A stretch of DNA of 64,000 bases from Saussurea involucrata (lineage: Eukaryota; Streptophyta; Magnoliopsida; Asterales; Asteraceae): NCBI GenBank assembly GCA_033807775.1, contig CM066321.1:250158422-250222421 (forward strand), given 5' to 3'. Of this stretch, positions 46,301 through 57,354 are shown one piece after another. The translations under genes were made by a program, and so were the position numbers. The notes under the pieces were generated by a model. The model was not told the origin of the DNA, did no database searches, and saw only the letters and a program-made list of their open reading frames with translations. Numbering within the stretch: the stretch's first letter is position 1; each line of letters starts with the position of its first letter.

Positions 46301-48381
46301 AGACGAAGTTCAAGAGAAAAAAACCAGACATACTCAGGCCATGAAGCCTTCTGACTACATGACAAGAGCTCAAGTGACAGAACTCGGCCAAGGAATACTT
46401 GATCAGGTGACCGAATTCATCAGAGCTTTCACCGTTGCCAACGCAAACTATGTCAGAGAGTTTCAAGCAAGCGTCAGTAGAATGCGCTTCAACCCAGAAG
46501 CAGAGGTTGAAACACTGATCGGCCTCTGTGATGACTTATGCGTAAAGATGATTGCTGCAGAGGCTGTTCCACCAAAGAAACCAGATACATCTTGCAAGGC
46601 AGAAGGTAAAACAGATAAGGGCCAGGATGACTCTGATGATGATTCTGACGATTCATCAGATCATCCTGAGGGGGGAGAATCAAGGGGAGAAACAAAGGGA
46701 AGTAGCTGCAAGCAGAGGTCTACCAGAACCACCAGTATCCGCAGAACCCCTGAACCAAATTCCCCCAACTCAAAACCAAGGGGGAAACCAACAACAGTCT
46801 ATAGAGGCAACAACCACCTCTGTGGAAATGATCTCTGAAGAAACCCCTTCTAAAACCCAAAAACCTGAAACCCAAAGCAGAAACAAAACCACAGAGACAA
46901 TAACCATCTCTATGGAATCCATTACTGAAGAAACCCAAGTACCCAAAACAACAGTTCAACAAAAGACCATAGAGGCAACACCCACCTCTATGGAATTTCC
47001 TTCTGTATTTGGAGAAGATGTCCAAATCCAAGAAGAGGTCCAACTTCTGACATCCTCCGAAGACGAACTACCTTCCCCAACACCCAAAACCAACCAACGA
47101 ACCAAAACCATTGCTCACAAAAGAAAATGTCTAAGCAAAACACCTGAAACCTCTCCAACAGAACCCAAATCACCAATCAAGCCCTCTGAAACTCAAGTGT
47201 CAAAACCAACAGAGGCAATCCCCAAACCAACAGAAACATCAACAACAAAGCCCTCTAAGACTCAAGCGTCAAAACCTACAGAGGCAACCCCATCTCAACA
47301 AGCAGAACACCCGAAGGCAAAAGACAAGGTAAAAGGGATTATAACAGAAGAACCGCAGAAGAAAAAGCCCAAGCATCAACCTTCGACAGAAAAACTGATG
47401 AAGAGCTCTTTCGATGCGTATAAGACACCAAAGCCTGAAGAAGAAGATTGGGCTTTCGGCACTACACCTCTGTCAAATATTCCTGTTCTGGATCCAAAGA
47501 CAAAACCTTCAGAGGATCGAGTGGCAGAAGTCAAGAACCAATTAGATGCTCTGCGCAGAACCTTACCTCAACCACCACCATCACAAATGGAAGAAGTGGT
47601 ATACAGGTACTTATACAGCAGAATGGGCATAATGGATCAATCAGAACCAACCATTCAAGATCCTGACTTCCGTGCTGACCTCGAAAACCTCTTCATCAGA
47701 ACAAAACCCAAGCCTAAACACGAAGTCTTCACAACATCCAAGATCGTCAAAGTCCTATATTGTAAGTTCTCAAGAACCAGAACCTGGCCTAAACTCTCTT
47801 ACAACATCTACAAGGTAAAAAGAGAGGACATATCAGAGATCCAATTTGCAGATGCAGATCTTAGGAATCTCAATCCTTATGATCTACCTGATCTTCTGGA
47901 ATGGACGAAAGAGAACTTCACAACCGACGAAGTTCGCAGAGCCTACAGGGTGATTAGAAAGGCCATACGCGAAAAGCTTCTGCTATACAGCATGGTAGAT
48001 TTCCAATTGGCTCGAGATCTTGGAGTAAAAAGCTTAAACGTTCAGCCACCAGAAGACTACTGCCCTCCCTCTGCTACACCAAACTCAATCATCACAAATC
48101 CAAGGGTCGGGTTAGTATTTCTAGATCCTTTTGGTAAATCAAAGTTGTTCGTAGAGATGGACTGTCAGAAGTACGCAAGAAGTACTTTGACAGAGTTTAG
48201 AGCGATACTAGTGGAGAACAGAGGAACAAAGCTCATGAATCAAAGTCTTGCCGACAGACTGATAGAGGTTATCGATGCAACAATCAACTTCCGAACTCTA
48301 TGCATCAGCTTCTATCACGAACTCATACAAGAAGGACTCGACCGCAGAAGTTTCAATGACTTCAAGGATGCCAACGTCTGA
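43381..48381 (+). pseudogene. Long 3' accessory ORF of copia B (function unknown)
   Basis: Homologue of the A 3' ORF over its whole length. Starts MASSSNIQENSP. Frameshifts occur near 43513, 44520-44800, 45320-45620 and 46600-46850, with stops at 43634, 45319 and 45493. Conserved features: N-terminal domain (ARYLNQFWQ, LKFNRTMFSL, LCRFVEMLGYN), the TPEPSPVTPPRLGVPL block, basic cluster KPKRRKSKKKTGKP (44731), coiled coil with LNTKMDNLSTEV, HPEGGES, and the C-terminal domain ending SFNDFKDANV. The TPEPSP block is almost identical to A in DNA. No enzyme motif recognised. Confidence 0.84.
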
Positions 48382-48546
48382 GTCAGTCAAAGAGATCCTC
48401 TGTAATATTCTCTTTTCAATACAATCAAATGTAAGTGTATCTGGCACATCTTTTATGAAATAAAATTATCAACAGAGGTGAAATACCTCCTGTCGTGTTT
48501 TTAGTCTACAAAACCTTGCATATTTCAAATTTTTATTTTTCAATAC

Positions 48547-48558
48547 TTAGGGGGGGAT
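48547..48558 (+). promoter_or_regulatory. Polypurine tract of copia B
   Basis: TTAGGGGGGGAT directly before the 3' LTR. Confidence 0.88.
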
Positions 48559-49287
48559 TATTAGCTCCAATCTTTATGATAAATAGAAGTATTGGAAAAA
48601 TAAACTAAGTATCGACACCAATAGAGGCTCTGCCGAGTAGCCGAGTAACCGAGAAGACAGAAGTCTTCGACAGAGGCTCTGTCGGGTTAATCAAGAAGAC
48701 CGAAGTGAAGAAACAACAGAAGACTCTTCTATGCGGACAAGGCCACAGAGCTTCTGTCATACTTGACAGAGCTTCTGTGGTAAAAAGAAGATCTACGCAA
48801 AAGATCTAAACAAGGACGAACATGCTTCTTACAATATCTTCCATTCGAAGGTTCTGAAGATCAATCGTACAAAGCCGTGACCTGACTACTCCACGTGTCA
48901 AACTCTGATAGGTTTCCGCCTAAAGCTGAATACGGAGCATTTAATGAACGTTGTATCTGCAACAGTTCCAGCCACGTGTCCTTATTGTCCCCTTTAGGAG
49001 TAGTATAAATAGAAGGTTCATGTGAACTCTTCTATTAAGCTTTTTACACAACACACACACACACCTTTTGAGCAGTTTCTTGTCAAACCTATCGGTGTTC
49101 TTGGTGTTCCTAATATATATCAAATACTGTAATCTTGGATATATTCATCTGTTCTTACATACTGTTTATTTGATATTGTGTGTTCTTCTACCTTACATTA
49201 TCTTTCAGTTCTTAAATATGCTTCCGCACCATATAATCTGAACTAAATGAAAGTTAAGATCATTGTTTAAGCAAAAAGGAACCAACA
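48559..49287 (+). repeat. 3' LTR of copia B
   Basis: Begins TATTAGCTCC (TG changed to TA) and ends GAACCAACA, 729 bp. It carries a deletion of about 45 bp relative to the 5' LTR. Followed by GAAGC and G1 integrase. Confidence 0.92.
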
Positions 49288-49918
49288 GAAGCATATCAGG
49301 AAGAACATTGGAAATCAGAACGGTTAGTGGGGATATCAACATTGCTTGTAAAAGATGATCGGGGGTTATTGTGTCTGGAAAACATAATTTGGGTGCCTTG
49401 TTTGGGTGGTTTACGTGATCGGGTACTATAAGAATCTCATCAATCTCGTTTCTCTATTCATCCAGGTACGAATAACATGTATAAAGACCTAAAACAATTC
49501 TATTGGTGGCCGGGAATAAAAAGAAGCATTGCTCAACATGTGGATGGTTGTACTACTTGTAAGAAGGTAAAGATTGAACATCAATAGCCGTTTGGTCAGT
49601 TGCAACGGTTATAAATACCTATATGGAAATGGGATCAGATTATTACAGATTTCATCACAAAGCTACCAAGGACTCCGAAGGGATTTGATGCCATTTGGGT
49701 GATCGTTGATAGATTGACGAAGTCTGCTCACTTCTTGCCGATAAAATAAACGGATTCGTTGGAACGACTAGCCAAGTTGTACATCGGCGAAATAGTAACT
49801 CGACATGGAGTTCCAATCTCGATTATTTCTGATCGTGATAGTCGTTTTACTTCAAGGTTCTGGAAGAGTTTTCAAAAAGAAATGGGTACATAGATAAAGT
49901 TAAGTACAACATATCATC
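49288..49918 (+). pseudogene. pol: G1 integrase, truncated
   Basis: Resumes G1 pol after copia B. The zinc-binding H-H-C-C region is visible (H...HPGTNNMYKDLKQFYWWPG...CTTC), then the core with WKWDQIITDF, IWVIVDRLTKSAHF and SIISDRDSRFTS. Several in-frame stops (for example after EHQ and after FLPIK). The sequence ends in LSTTYH at about 49918, before the catalytic glutamate, where it fuses to reversed copia C. The chromodomain and 3' LTR are lost. Confidence 0.9.
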
Positions 49919-52000
49919 TTTCTTGTTTCTAAACACCCATTTTGTTCCAATTATTGATTTTCCTTCAGGCTTTGGAATGAGTCTCCAGACTTTATTTCTT
50001 TCAAACTGTAACAATTCATCTTGCATTGCTAAAATCCAGTCTGGATCCTCTAGGGCTTCAGTGGCTTTCTTAGGTTCCATCATACTTAAAAATCCTGCAA
50101 ACATTGCTTCATTTGTTGTTGCTGACCTTGTTTGAACTCCCACTGATGAATCTCCTATCACTTGATGAATAGGATGGTCTTTTGTCCATTTGTTTGAACT
50201 TTGAAGCAACTCAATATTTGATAGATTGTTGTTTGTATCATTCTCATCTGTAACAACAAGTAATTCTGAACCATTCCTCTGAGGTGTGACATTCAAGTCT
50301 GAATTCTGAGTAGTAGAGTCAGAATTCTGAATAACTTGTTCAGAGTTCTGAGTACCTTGTTCAGAAGTCTGAGTACCTTGTTCAGAATTCTGATTGACTT
50401 GTCCAGAATTCTAAGTACCTTGTTCAAAATTTTGAGTACTAGGCTCATAAATTTCATTACTTGTATTGATCAACATTGGACATTCCTTAGATGGACCAGA
50501 ATCAGAAATTACTGTTGATTGAATCTCTGAACATCCCTTTTTCATTTCTTGAACCATTTTTGGATTTTCAAAGTCTGCATAAGATTCAGAAGTTAGTTCC
50601 AGAAATGCATCCTTAAACAATAAATTGAGTTCTAAACAGTTAGGATTAGAATCTGATTCAAAAGTCATTTTTTTCTTATCCTTTTTGAGCTCTGAACTGT
50701 TTTGTTCAGAAGTCTTCATTCTTGACTCATCAAATGTGACATTTATGCTTTCCATTATTCTCTTGGTTCTTCTGTTGTAGATTCTGAATGCTTTGGAAGT
50801 TAATGAATAACCAACAAAGTATCCTTCATCTGCCTTTTTATCAAATTTACCAAGATTTTCTCTGTCTTTGAGAACATAGCATCTGCATCTAAAAATATGA
50901 AAAAGTTTAATCTGTGGTTTTCTTTTGTTAATCAGTTCATAAGCAATTTTATTCAATCTCTTATTAATCAAAGTTTTGTTCTGTGTAAAACAAGCAGTGG
51001 CTATTGCTTCAGCCCATAGGAAGGTTGGAGGATTTGAATAGGCCAACATGTTTCTTGCAGCTTCAACTAGGGTTCTGTTCTTTCTTTCAACAACACCATT
51101 TTGTTGAGGAGTTCTGACAATAGAAAAATTATGAGAAATCCCAGAATTTTGTTAAAAGTTCTGAAGAGTCTCATTTCTGAACTCTGTTCCATTGTCACTC
51201 CTTATTTTCTGAACTGGAAGTTGTAAGAATACTTGAATCCTTTTGATGAAATTAATCAGTGTTGTAGCAGCCTCAGACTTTGCTCTTAAGAATTCAACCC
51301 ATGTGTATCTTGAATACTCATCCACAATGACAAGTATATACTTCTTTCCTCCCATTGATTGAACTGAAATAGGACCACACAAATCTGTATGTAGCATCTC
51401 TAATGGTGACATGCATGAAGAATCCATTTTCAACTTGTGATAACTCTTCTTCATCTTGCCCATTTCACATGCTGAACATAATGATTCTTTCTCAAATTTG
51501 ATTTTTGGTAACCCTTTGACCAATTATTTGCCAACAAGATTGTACAGATCCTTAAAATTCAAATGAGAACACCTTCTGTGCCATAGCCAACATTCATTTG
51601 CAGTTGCATTTGATAACAGACATACTGGAGTTAAAGCTTGAATCTTTGAAAAATTAACCACAAATAAGTCCATATGTCTTTTGGCCCAAAATACTTTTAT
51701 ATCTTTCTCAGTCAGAATTAAGCACCCTGTTATGCTGAACTTGATCTGGCAGAAACTGGACAAAAACTGACTTATGCTAAACAGATTATGTTGTAAGCCT
51801 TCCACATAGAAAACTTTCTGAATGGTCAGATCTCCTTTTGTTAAATCCCCACATCCTCTAACTTGTCCTTTACTGTTATTGCCAAAGTTAACTGCTCCTC
51901 CAGCCTTTTCTGTGAAATTTATCAGAGAAGACTTATGACCTGTCATGTGTCTTGAAGCTCTAGAGTCTAAGAACCACACATGATAGCCCTGCAAAAACAT
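49919..52000 (-). pseudogene. pol: Copia C pol: protease, integrase, start of RT
   Basis: Read on the minus strand from 52000. Protease is VWFLDSRASRHMTG (normally DSG, here DSR, so the active-site glycine is lost). The integrase zinc region is WLWHRRCSHLNF and CSACEMGK. Core residues are HTDLCGP, RSDNGTEF (no stop here, unlike A and B) and QQNGVVERKNR. A Gln/Asn/Ser-rich linker with repeated Q-N-S-E/D (about 50290-50420) leads to RT, which stops at IIGTKWVFRNKKD. In-frame stops near 51524, 51152 and 50411 lie in a single frame and most fit C-to-T changes. Confidence 0.92.
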
Positions 52001-55000
52001 TTAGTTAGATTCAGGTACCCATACTGGAAAGGGTCCTTCTTTGTTAGCTTTAATCTCAGATTTAACAAAAGTCCCTTTAACTTTCCATTCAAAATCTTCT
52101 TTTAAGCACCATTTTCCTTGAACTTTTATGAAATCAGAACATTTTCTATTCACAAAATTATTTCTTTTATTCTTGAAAACTTTAGGTTGAAACTGATAAA
52201 CACTTTCAGTCTTCTTTTCTTTAGTTTGAAATAAGTTTTCATTGCTCTTTCCATTTGATTTAGATTGAGAAATGTTTTCAATCTTCTTTCCTTTTATCTG
52301 AGTTTGAGGAACATTTACAGTCTTCTTTTCTGAATTCTGATTTGCTTTGTTTATATAAGAAGTCTTAGAAAATGTCTTTGAATTTTGACTTTTCTGAGAG
52401 AATTGAAATGAATGACTACCACATTGAACACAATTAAGATTCCTTCTTGCAAGAGACAACAAATCTGAATCCAAAAACTTTTTGCTTTTATTGATAGTAT
52501 TCAGATTATAATTGCATATATTACAAGAACTACTAGCTTTAGGTTCAGAAGTAGTATTCAACCCATTCTCCTCAGAAATCATTTTCAGATCATCTTTCCT
52601 TTTGCGTTCCTCTTTTTCTGAAACAATCAACTTTTCAGAATTAGTAGATGAATTGGATGATTCACCATTCTCAAATGTACTTGATTCATCAAAAAATTTC
52701 TTATCTTCTTTTAAAGCATTAATCTTGAAAAGATCATACTCAGCCTTTAACTTCTCAAGCTCTGTTATCTTCTAGATATAAGTGTTGGTTTCCTTCAAAA
52801 CTAGTTCCAGTTTAAAATCAACATCACAAAAATCATTTTCAAGTTCAGCAAAACGTTTCCTTAACTCTTCAAGTTCTTGATTAACAAGTTTAAACCTCTT
52901 TTCAAGTTCTGAAAAACATTCTGAATTAGATTGAGAATTTTCAGCTGATTCAGAATTTTGACTAACAGTCTCAGAATTCTGACCTTCAGACTCAGAGTTC
53001 TGACTAATGGAGTCAGAATTCTGACTAGAAGACCAAGACTTCTGAATGACTGTTTCAGAAACCTTTCTTGCATCAAATATACTTTCAATGTCAGGATAAG
53101 AAAAACTTGGTTGTTTATTTTTGTAACTAACATTCAGAGAGTCATATTTGAATTTAGCATCATTATATCTTGGTTTCTCTTCTGTTAGTTTTGAAATTTC
53201 TTTCTTAACCTTGTTTTCTGAAACATCTGACTTCTCAGTTTTTGGTTCATAAATTGTTTCCTTTTCTTTTACAGGACTTGATTTTTGTAAACTATCTGAA
53301 CTTGTTATAGAACGTGCAGGTCTTACAAAGATTTCAGCAATCACTGGGATTTCTTGTTTAGGAACTTGTAGTTTATCAAAGTCATAAAGATTTATTGGAG
53401 CCGTTTTCAAAACAACATATTCCTCCATCCCTAATCCCATTTTTGGATTATAAAATCTTGTGTCTTTAACATTACTTGTGAGAAGACTCAAGATTTGTTG
53501 AGTTTGACCTCTTTTCAGATTAAGGTCTTCCAACTCTTTGATTTTTGAATACAAATTCTATCTTTCATCAAGCAACATATCAAATTTAATTTGCAAATCA
53601 ACCTTTCCATCTTTTACTTCTGAGAGTTCATTTTTTAATTCAGAAATCTTTTTCAAAAGATCAGAATTCTCTTTTCTGATTTTTTGTTTCTCAACCTCAG
53701 ATTCTTCAAATTGTTCTTTAATTATTTCTTTTTCTGTTCTGAATTTGTTAACCATAATTCTTTCACCTTTTATCTGTTTTCTGAGTTTAACAAATTCAAC
53801 ATTCATATTGCCAATCTGAGTCATTAAATCAATTTGAAGGGCAGAATGTACCTCAGTTGAAGATTCAGAACCTACATCTTCATAGTCAGAATCATCTTCA
53901 TTTCTCATTTTAGCCATGTAGCTTTGCATTTGAGAAAAATGAATACAGTCCTCTTTATCTGAAGAATAGTACAACCAGTTCTCTTGTTCGGCTAACATTG
54001 CAATCCCACTATCTTTAGTTTTTGCCAGTTGAGCCTTCTTTGTATAGTACTCATAGTCCTTGACTACTTTTACTCTGCCGTCCCTTGCATAATGACCAAA
54101 TTTTCCACACTTAACACACAAATCCTTCTCTTTTCTCTCTCCATTCTCTTCTTTCTTCTCAAACTTACTTTCTTCTCTATCTTCCTTCTTCTTATATTTC
54201 TCTTCTCAACTCCCCTGTTCTCTTCTGTACTTATCCTCAAACCTCTTCTTTCCATACCTCTTGTTGAAAGTATTAGTCAATAAAGCTAACTTCTCAGCAA
54301 TTAACTTGATATCAGCATCTTCCTCAGATCTTTCTTCCTCAGATTCCTCCTCTATCTCTGGTATTTCAGACAAAAACACTGATTTCTTGGATGTTTTAGA
54401 TGTTTTGGTGATTTTGGATTTTGAAAGCAAAGCTAATTGATCAGAAACACTTTTCTTTTCCTCAACCACTTGCTTAACAGAATCCTCATGCTGATTTAAA
54501 ACACAAAACAGATCATTCAGATCTTCCTCACACATATCTTTGTTCATCTGGAGACTAATTGCAAAAGATGACCATTCTGAATTAAGACAATTCAGAAATT
54601 TGTAATTGATCTCTGACTTTGTCTTCTTCAACCCATTCCTTCTGAGATCGTTCAATATTGTGCAAAACTTGCTATAAGTCTGAGTTAGACTTTCAGATTC
54701 CTTTGCTTTGAATCTTTCATATGCATTAATGCTTTGATTCAGTTTTGCTTGAATTGATTTGAGTGTATCCATCATTTGTTTCTCCAGTTCATCCCACATT
54801 TCCTTTGCTTATGTTCCACTATCGATTCTGTTGAAGACTTCATTAGGACCTGCCAAAGTCAACAAAGTAATAGCTGTTTTGCCTATTGCATGTCTCTGTT
54901 TCTGTGCTTCATTATATTGTGAAAAACTTTTCTTCACTCTGGTAGCAGGAATCTTTGGTGTTGTAGAAGTTGCAGGTGTGGCAGCAAAATCAACATAAAC

Positions 55001-55153
55001 TTCAATAAGACCTTCGCGAATTGAAATCATTAGATTCTCATCGATGTTATCCAGAAATTGAATCATTCTTATTTTCCATTGCTGATACTCTTCAGGAATA
55101 AGAACAGGAGGCTTCGTTTCAGATCCCATTGAGAGAAATTCTTTAGAAGACAT
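52001..55153 (-). pseudogene. gag: Copia C gag and coiled-coil spacer
   Basis: ATG at 55153 gives MSSKEFLSMGSETKPP, then QQWKIRM and a UBN2-type capsid (MWDELEKQMMD). One knuckle is present with its last cysteine replaced (CVKCGKFGHYARDGR). Long coiled coils follow, with a Q-N-S-E repeat tract (52925-53040) encoded by palindromic TCAGAATTCTGA DNA, and a tail with CNIC and CVQC pairs ending FPVWVPESN before TAA (52003-52001). In-frame stops near 54807, 54204, 53556 and 52770, all in one frame with no frameshift, each explainable as CAA, CAG or CGA mutated to a stop. Confidence 0.92.
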
Positions 55154-55322
55154 GATTGTAAGTAGATTCAACAGACAGAAAAATTCGAGTTTCTTGATCG
55201 AAAACAAAACGAATTCAAGAATCACTAAGAATTCAAGAATTGTGAGTAGCAGCGGAATCAATTATCGAATTGATCAAGAAATCTTCAAGAACACGATCTC
55301 GAACAAATTTGTTGGTTGCTTG

Positions 55323-55334
55323 GCTCTGATACCA
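55323..55334 (-). promoter_or_regulatory. Primer-binding site of copia C
   Basis: Plus strand GCTCTGATACCA, the complement of TGGTATCAGAGC, two bases from the LTR; it fixes the element's orientation. Confidence 0.92.
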
Positions 55335-55336
55335 AT

Positions 55337-55882
55337 TGTAGAAACTAGGATTCAGTCTTACAATCAATTATGAACAATAAGGAACAATCAAACAGTGAAA
55401 CGATAGAGAATTGTTTCAAACAACTTCGTATTCAATCAAGAACAGATTACAAATCTAGAGAGAGAATCTCTCAAAGATTAGAAAGTGAATACAAAGTTAG
55501 GGGGAAAAATTAGTTAGCATACACTTGCTAACTTCTATATATACTGTAAAGAAAAGCTTAAGCTACAGTACATATAAGTAACCGACTAATAGAACAATTA
55601 CACGTGTCCTAATTAGTAACAGAATCTAAAGGAAAATATCCTGACTTAAGTTCTGAACAACATGTTCAGAACTTCTAAACATTCTTCTGATAAAGCACTT
55701 CAGAACATTTGTCTTCATCTTCAGAAGTTCTGAGTCTCCTACTCAGAACGCTGAACCTTCTATTCAGACTTCACACTTAGCAAACTTTGCAGTACAAAAC
55801 TTCTGAGTCTTCTTACTCAGAACTCTGAGTCTTCACTTCAGATCTCAACACTTGTGTTTTTGACAAAACTCTAGATCTAACA
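55337..55882 (-). repeat. 5' LTR of copia C
   Basis: 546 bp; on the minus strand TGTTAGATCTAGAG...TTTCTACA. TATA-like TATATATA around 55535-55544. The promoter-distal half holds several TTCTGAA/TTCAGAA pairs, including the inverted repeat at 55651-55671 (TTCTGAAC...GTTCAGAA). Confidence 0.88.
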
Positions 55883-56488
55883 TTCTCGACATTTCTTTGC
55901 GCCCGGTTTCAGTCAAAACCGAAAGAGTCTCACTTAGTCGCTGTTAAACGAATTTTTCGTTATTTACGCTGTACTACTGATATTGGCTTGTGGTACCCGA
56001 AAGAGACAGGTTTTGAGCTGTTTGCATACTCTGATGCGGACCACGCAGGCAGCATGATGGATCGGAAGAGCACATCGGGTCATGTGCAGTTCTTGGGCAA
56101 CAGTATGGTGAGTTGGGCATCCAAGAAGCAGCAGTGTGTCTCTACGTCAACTGCCGAGGCGGAATACGTGGCTGCCGCAAGCTACTCTTCGCAAGTGATA
56201 TGGATGCGCACACAGCTCAAGGATTACGGTTTCACGTACACCAAGGTGCCCATCTACTGTGACTCGAAGAGCGCTATTGCAATATCCAGCAATCCGGTCC
56301 AGCATACCAAGACGAAGCACATAGATGTTCAGTACCATTTTATCAATGTTCACATTGAAAGAGGTACAATCGAACTCTACTTTGTAAATACAGAACATCA
56401 GTTAGCAGCCCTGTTTACAAAACCCCTGGACGAAAAACGCTTTAATTATCTAGTGTCCAGGTTAGGTATGCTAAATCTGAAGACTTAA
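55883..56488 (+). pseudogene. pol: RT end and RNase H of element D
   Basis: Open from the junction with C to TAA at 56486. It begins inside the LCAR-Q segment that lies between RT and RNase H, then VKRIFRYL, GLWYP, YSDADHAGSMMDRKSTSG, AEAEYVAAAS and CDSKSAIAIS: all RNase H acidic residues are present. C-terminal KPLDEKRFNYLVSRLGM matches the ends of A and B pol. More divergent from A/B than they are from each other. Only this fragment of D pol survives; its 5' portion was removed with the G1/C deletion. Confidence 0.93.
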
Positions 56489-57213
56489 CCTAATTGTGTA
56501 CCCGATACAAGTTTCATACATCTACGAGAAACTGTCTAATCATCATCTACTGTTCACACTCTAGTTGATTGAGTATACACTCTTTCGCATATGTATTCTA
56601 CTTGTATCCGTTACATAATTAGGTTCAGTCTCTGTATTTATTAGGTAGGTTTCGCTTGTTTGCTTTCTTTTCACGTGTGTTTTCCTTTAGTTTAATACTG
56701 TCGTCTTATTCAATGTTTCCTTATCACTGTGCTTTCATAAGTTGTTCATGTGTTCAGAGGGAGCACGAACAAGTATCAGGTAAGTTACTTCTATTGTTGA
56801 GGGGGAGTGTCACACACAATTTTTTTTAACTACAATAAAAGTTTTTTTTGTGTGTTTGGGCATTCCCGAGTGCACTTCATATCACACTCCGTGCACATTC
56901 CGAGGGGGAGCAATACTTTGGTTGCTCATCATTTGAGGGGGAGCGTCTCATTTTTTTTTCTTTCAAAATGTCAAAGTTTTTGTGTGATGACGTCTCCTAA
57001 TTCAATCACATCCACGTTCCGAGGGGGAGCAGGGAAATACCCATGCTAAGGTAGAAGGGGAGCAATGATAATTGTTTAACAAAGGTCAAAATTGTAATTT
57101 TTTAGGCTTTCCGGACACTTACCCGGTAAGTGACCGGGTAACCCTTGTTACCGGGTAAACTTACCGGACCGGGTAAGTGACCGGGTAACAATGGGTTACC
57201 CGGTATGTGACCA
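56489..57213 (+). other. D spacer with repeated polypurine-like tracts
   Basis: Non-coding. Purine tracts GAGGGGGAGY occur at 56799, 56902, 56935 and 57021, with weaker copies at 56757 and 57051. From 57100 onward the GGTAACC / TTACCGG motif begins (GACCGGGTAACCCTTGTTACC and others). These lie between pol and the 3' ORF, as in A and B. Confidence 0.8.
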
Positions 57214-57221
57214 TATATAAA
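57214..57221 (+). promoter_or_regulatory. TATA box upstream of the D 3' ORF
   Basis: TATATAAA in GACCATATATAAAGGCATC, followed by a C/T/A-rich leader (TCTCTCTAAAACCCTCTC) and then a splice donor at 57355. The order is that of a plant Pol II promoter with a spliced leader. Inferred from sequence. Confidence 0.6.
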
Positions 57222-57354
57222 GGCATCTGGACACTCATCTATTCACTTTACCCGGAAACCTACACAAAATCTCTCTAAAACCCTCTCAACTTACAAGCGC
57301 TCGGTAACTCGCGATTCTCACTCATACTTGCTCGATTTCGATTCCACATCACAG

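Larger units (their letters stand above)
34286..49287 (+). mobile_element. Copia element B, 15.0 kb
   Basis: LTRs 34286-35059 and 48559-49287, target duplication GAAGC (34281-34285, 49288-49292), same gene order as A without a nested insertion. It is a distinct subfamily: coding blocks are clearly homologous to A but differ at many positions, and the LTRs share only parts. It inserted into the RNase H-integrase junction of gypsy G1. Frameshifts and stops occur in gag, RT, RNase H and the 3' ORF, so it is not autonomous. Confidence 0.95.
7939..49918 (+). mobile_element. Ty3/gypsy element G1 (probably chromovirus, Tekay/Del-like), truncated at its 3' end
   Basis: 5' LTR 7939-9008, PBS at 9011, then gag, protease, RT-RNase H and integrase in gypsy order, in pieces separated by a solo LTR (9557-11135), copia A (12535-32794) and copia B (34286-49287). 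Removing each insertion plus one copy of its target duplication leaves the reading frame continuous at the breakpoint. Integrase stops abruptly at about 49914-49918, where sequence switches to the minus-strand copia C. No 3' LTR exists, so the other side of the target duplication (ATATT on the left) cannot be tested. Clade is inferred from the RGRG-rich gag N-terminus and LTR style. Confidence 0.85.
49914..55882 (-). mobile_element. Copia element C, minus strand, 3' half deleted
   Basis: From right to left: LTR (55882-55337), primer site, gag, spacer, protease, integrase, and the beginning of RT, cut at about 49918. RT after RNKKD, RNase H and the 3' LTR are absent. The right boundary is an exact LTR end next to D pol (55883), so C inserted into D. 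The left boundary is a deletion junction with G1 sharing TCATC (49914-49918). Different lineage from A/B: one zinc knuckle, and a TTCAGAA/TTCTGAA motif instead of CAGAGG. Confidence 0.9.
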
